From PUPG01 sp031323845 (GTDB lineage: Bacteria; Bacteroidota; Bacteroidia; Bacteroidales; UBA7960): DNA of 6,458 nucleotides. The position numbers and the translations under genes were made by a program. Below are positions 4,245-6,458 of this stretch, in pieces. A model generated the notes under the pieces. It saw only the letters and a program-made list of their open reading frames with translations. It was not told the DNA's origin and did no database searches. The stretch covers positions 1 to 6,458 of the forward strand of contig JAVIYP010000093.1 in assembly GCA_031323845.1 (NCBI GenBank), read 5' to 3'. The stretch's first letter is position 1. Each line of letters opens with the position of its first letter.

Positions 4245-6218
4245 CTATTTGGTAACAACTCTGTTAAGTGCAGCGGCAAATTGCTGTCGTTTAAACGTCA
4301 GGTCGCGATACATTTCCATCTTCCTTTGCATATCTTCTTCGTCTATGTGCACTTCGGATGCCAGCCTCCTGATCGCTTCCTGGGTTTCCCTGATCATCTC
4401 CTCAAGCTTTTTTAATTTAAACGCATAGAGTGCATGCATAACGGCAGCGCGAAGGTTCTCCTCTTCGTCAACCACATAGATCCTGTGGCGTGTTTCCCAG
4501 TTTTTGCTCAGGCTGTATCTTGTTGAGAGCAGATCAACCGCGAGCGTCCGGATTTCCGGGCTGGGATGTTCTGTGAATTGTTTTATGGCGGGTGTTTTAT
4601 CTTCCTGCCTGGCGGCGTCAAACAGCTCAAAAATGGCCTGGCAGGCCTGGTTGTCAAACTGGAGCTGATCTTCACGGAGGTCGCTTGCAACAAAATCAAC
4701 TACACTGACCTCAACCTCCTCCATCTGCTTATCTTCGTTTTCAACTTCAAACCGCAGCTCTCTTTCACCATAATGCAACAGCAAACGTATCAGTTCTTTT
4801 TCCTGTGAATCGTTTTGCTCGGTAAGCTCGCTGGAAACCGGTGGTTTTCTGTCTGCAATCACCGGGCCTTCATCAGGCTGATGGCCGGAGCTCTCTGCCT
4901 GCTTTCTCTTCAGAAACCGCTGCCGCCTCAGCTTGCTGATCTCATCAACCATCAGCTTTTCATCAACCTGCATCAGGTTGCTGCACTTCTGAATATACAG
5001 CGTCCGGGTTATAGCCTCTGGAATCAGCGAAATGCTTTGAGCAATGTCTTTGATCAGGCTTGCTTTTCTGATGGGATCGTTGGCGGTTTCGGCCAGCAAC
5101 AGCTCCGTTTTGAAGGATATAAAGTCGGCGGCCTGTGTTTCAACAAAACGCTGAACCTCCACCGGCCGGTTTTTCCTGGCATAAGAATCAGGGTCTTCGC
5201 CGTCAGGAAACAATACGATACGTACGTTCAACCCCTCTTCCAAAATCATGTCAATGCCCCTGAAAGCCGCCTTTATTCCCGCAGGATCACCGTCGAACAA
5301 CAACGTCAGGTTGGTGGTGTAACGCCGGATCAGCTTTATCTGATCGCCGGTGAGCGACGTACCCGATGTGGCAATTACATTGCTTATTCCGGCCTGATGC
5401 AGCGATATAACATCGGTGTACCCTTCAACAAGATAACAATTGTCCTGGGAAACCATGGCGCTCTTGGCAAAATACAATCCATAAAGCACCTTGCTTTTAT
5501 GATAGATTTCGCTCTCGGCCGAATTGATGTACTTGGGCCTGTTTTTCTCATCCGACATCAGACGCCCGCCAAAACCCAAAACTCTCCCCGAAAGATTGTG
5601 AATGGGAAACATGACGCGACCCCTGAACGTATCATACAAGAGCTGATCCTTGGTCTTACTCAGGCTCGACTTGAGCAGGTATTCTTTCTTGTAAGCGTTT
5701 TTTAAGGCCGTTTGCGAAAACTGATCCCATTTTCCGGGACAGTATCCCAACCCGAATTTCTTTATCATTTCCAAAGTAAAACCCCGCTCTTTCAGATAGC
5801 TGAGCGCTATGGCCTTACCTTCTTCTGACTGGTGCAGCTGTTCTTCAAAATATTTCTGCGCAAAGGCCGACAGGTTAAAGAGACTCTCCTTCTCATCCAG
5901 CAACTGCTGCTGTTCCTCGGAAGGTTTTTCCTCCACAAGCTCAATGCTGTACTTTTTAGCCAGGTAACGCAGTGCTTCCGGGTAGGAAAAATGCTCGTGA
6001 TCCATCAGAAAACTGACGGCATTGCCTCCCTTCCCGCACCCGAAACACTTATAAATACCTTTTGCCGCAGACACATTGAACGAAGGTGTTTTCTCATTAT
6101 GAAAAGGACACAGGCCAATCAGGTTCACACCCCGTTTTTTCAGAGGAACAAATTCGCCAATCACCTCGTCAATACGGGCGGCATCCATGATCTTGTCTAT
6201 GGTATCGGCTGTGATCAT
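4245..6218 (-). CDS. dnaG: DNA primase DnaG
   Basis: Makes the RNA primers for replication at the fork, working with the DnaB helicase. The protein has 657 residues, a normal length for Bacteroidota. Domain order: CHC2 zinc-binding domain (about 1-100) with ligands C37, H40, C58 and C61 in CPFHNEKTPSF and CFGCGKGG; a catalytic core (about 110-430) with RGRVMFPI (199-206) and PKYINSAES (228-236); then a TOPRIM fold with EGYTD (265-269), FDGDPAG (308-314) and DPDS (342-345). Metal-binding acidic residues E265, D309 and D311 and basic K229 and K241 sit at the same numbers as recalled for E. coli DnaG. After a polar linker (about 435-475) comes a divergent helicase-binding C-terminal domain (about 476-657). 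All key residues are present, so it should be active. The start fits the family's usual N-terminus. It is on the same strand as the downstream regulator but 125 bases away, with a promoter between. Confidence 0.98.
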   Translation of the reverse strand: MITADTIDKIMDAARIDEVIGEFVPLKKRGVNLIGLCPFHNEKTPSFNVSAAKGIYKCFGCGKGGNAVSFLMDHEHFSYPEALRYLAKKYSIELVEEKPSEEQQQLLDEKESLFNLSAFAQKYFEEQLHQSEEGKAIALSYLKERGFTLEMIKKFGLGYCPGKWDQFSQTALKNAYKKEYLLKSSLSKTKDQLLYDTFRGRVMFPIHNLSGRVLGFGGRLMSDEKNRPKYINSAESEIYHKSKVLYGLYFAKSAMVSQDNCYLVEGYTDVISLHQAGISNVIATSGTSLTGDQIKLIRRYTTNLTLLFDGDPAGIKAAFRGIDMILEEGLNVRIVLFPDGEDPDSYARKNRPVEVQRFVETQAADFISFKTELLLAETANDPIRKASLIKDIAQSISLIPEAITRTLYIQKCSNLMQVDEKLMVDEISKLRRQRFLKRKQAESSGHQPDEGPVIADRKPPVSSELTEQNDSQEKELIRLLLHYGERELRFEVENEDKQMEEVEVSVVDFVASDLREDQLQFDNQACQAIFELFDAARQEDKTPAIKQFTEHPSPEIRTLAVDLLSTRYSLSKNWETRHRIYVVDEEENLRAAVMHALYAFKLKKLEEMIRETQEAIRRLASEVHIDEEDMQRKMEMYRDLTFKRQQFAAALNRVVTK

Positions 6219-6235
6219 CGCATTTTAATGAGTAA

Positions 6236-6243
6236 CGAAGATA
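6236..6243 (-). promoter_or_regulatory. Possible weak -7 box for dnaG
   Basis: TATCTTCG on the minus strand differs at one base from TAnnTTTG and ends 17 bases before the dnaG ATG. No TTG is seen 19-21 bases upstream, so this is a weak candidate; dnaG may instead be transcribed from further upstream or from a different type of promoter. Confidence 0.2.
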
Positions 6244-6356
6244 CAGTTTTTTGTTTTTTGATCCTACGCGTTTAGAATTTATACTAAGATGTGCGATGGA
6301 TGTCATTTTTCCCGCTGCGTTATCAGGACAAAGGCAAGCGTTTCGCATTAACATAC

Positions 6357-6394
6357 TTTTTTCATGCGTCTGTGTGAATTTACGCATGAAAAAA
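6357..6394. repeat. 13-bp-arm perfect inverted repeat upstream of dnaG
   Basis: TTTTTTCATGCGT (6357-6369) and ACGCATGAAAAAA (6382-6394) are perfect reverse complements separated by 12 bases. The T-first, A-last polarity is the opposite of an intrinsic terminator on either strand. It lies about 140 bases upstream of the dnaG start and just left of a plus-strand -7-like box, so a protein-binding dyad or structured leader is more likely. Confidence 0.8.
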
Positions 6395-6399
6395 TCCTG

Positions 6400-6407
6400 T
6401 ACATTTG
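6400..6407 (+). promoter_or_regulatory. Plus-strand -7-like box facing out of the window
   Basis: TACATTTG matches the Bacteroidota TAnnTTTG box. No TTG is found at the usual -33 distance; TTTA at about 6379-6382 is the nearest candidate, inside the right flank of the inverted repeat. If real, it would drive a gene right of the window, divergent from dnaG. An 8-base direct repeat TTTGAGCC (6404-6411 and 6419-6426) overlaps its end. Confidence 0.35.
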
Positions 6408-6458
6408 AGCCAGTAATCTTTGAGCCCACTCCTAAAAGTCCAAAAAACGCCACAGATT

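Noticed and set aside
4815..5705. Long plus-strand open frame (296 codons) opposite dnaG
   Set aside because: It lies wholly inside the unmistakable dnaG coding sequence on the other strand and its translation shows no recognisable family, so it is an antisense shadow.
6357..6394. Intrinsic terminator
   Set aside because: The stem begins with T and ends with A on both strands, so neither transcript would have a U run after a stem in the required order.
6169..6453. Minus-strand open frame of 94 codons ahead of dnaG
   Set aside because: It needs a GTG start at the window edge, runs through the 13-bp inverted repeat and then overlaps dnaG out of frame by 50 bases. The translation matches no family that I recognise. 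The upstream DNA is treated as non-coding.

Overview
The window reads as chromosomal DNA from a member of the Bacteroidota, most likely a Bacteroidales or Marinilabiliales-type organism. Three things support this. The DnaG protein has Bacteroidota-like features. One promoter matches the Bacteroidota consensus exactly (TTG, 20 bases, TATATTTG). Gene starts are preceded by A-rich leaders without a Shine-Dalgarno sequence. The assignment is inferred from these features and not from a database search.

All five convincing genes lie on the minus strand, so the reading order is right to left. At the right is dnaG (DNA primase, 4245-6218), preceded by a 240-base non-coding region (6219-6458). That region carries a 13-bp-arm inverted repeat and a promoter-like element facing out of the window on the plus strand. 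Left of dnaG, a 125-base gap holds an A/T palindrome and the consensus promoter. This promoter appears to drive a four-gene unit: a GbsR/MarR-type regulator (3649-4119), a secreted LolA-like 'outer membrane lipoprotein-sorting' protein (2814-3578), and two FtsX/LolE-type ABC permeases of exactly 408 residues each (1490-2716 and 153-1379). The gaps inside the unit are 70, 97 and 110 bases, and none contains a convincing internal promoter.

The likely joint role is an envelope transport or lipoprotein/lipid-trafficking system under local transcriptional control. Two dissimilar permeases would form a heterodimer in the inner membrane, and the periplasmic LolA-fold protein would carry or receive a hydrophobic cargo. 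The ATP-binding subunit such a transporter needs is not encoded here, and no ATG for it lies on the minus strand in positions 1-152. The substrate is unknown.

The gaps contain the least explained material. Positions 1-152, straight after the last permease stop, are built of 7-bp-period degenerate repeats plus a 22-bp motif resembling a sequence recurrent in Bacteroidota intergenic DNA. Shorter 7- or 14-bp-phased repeats also occur in the 1380-1489 and 2717-2813 gaps. No RNA genes, insertion sequences or CRISPR arrays were found, and no gene-free stretch exceeds 300 bases.
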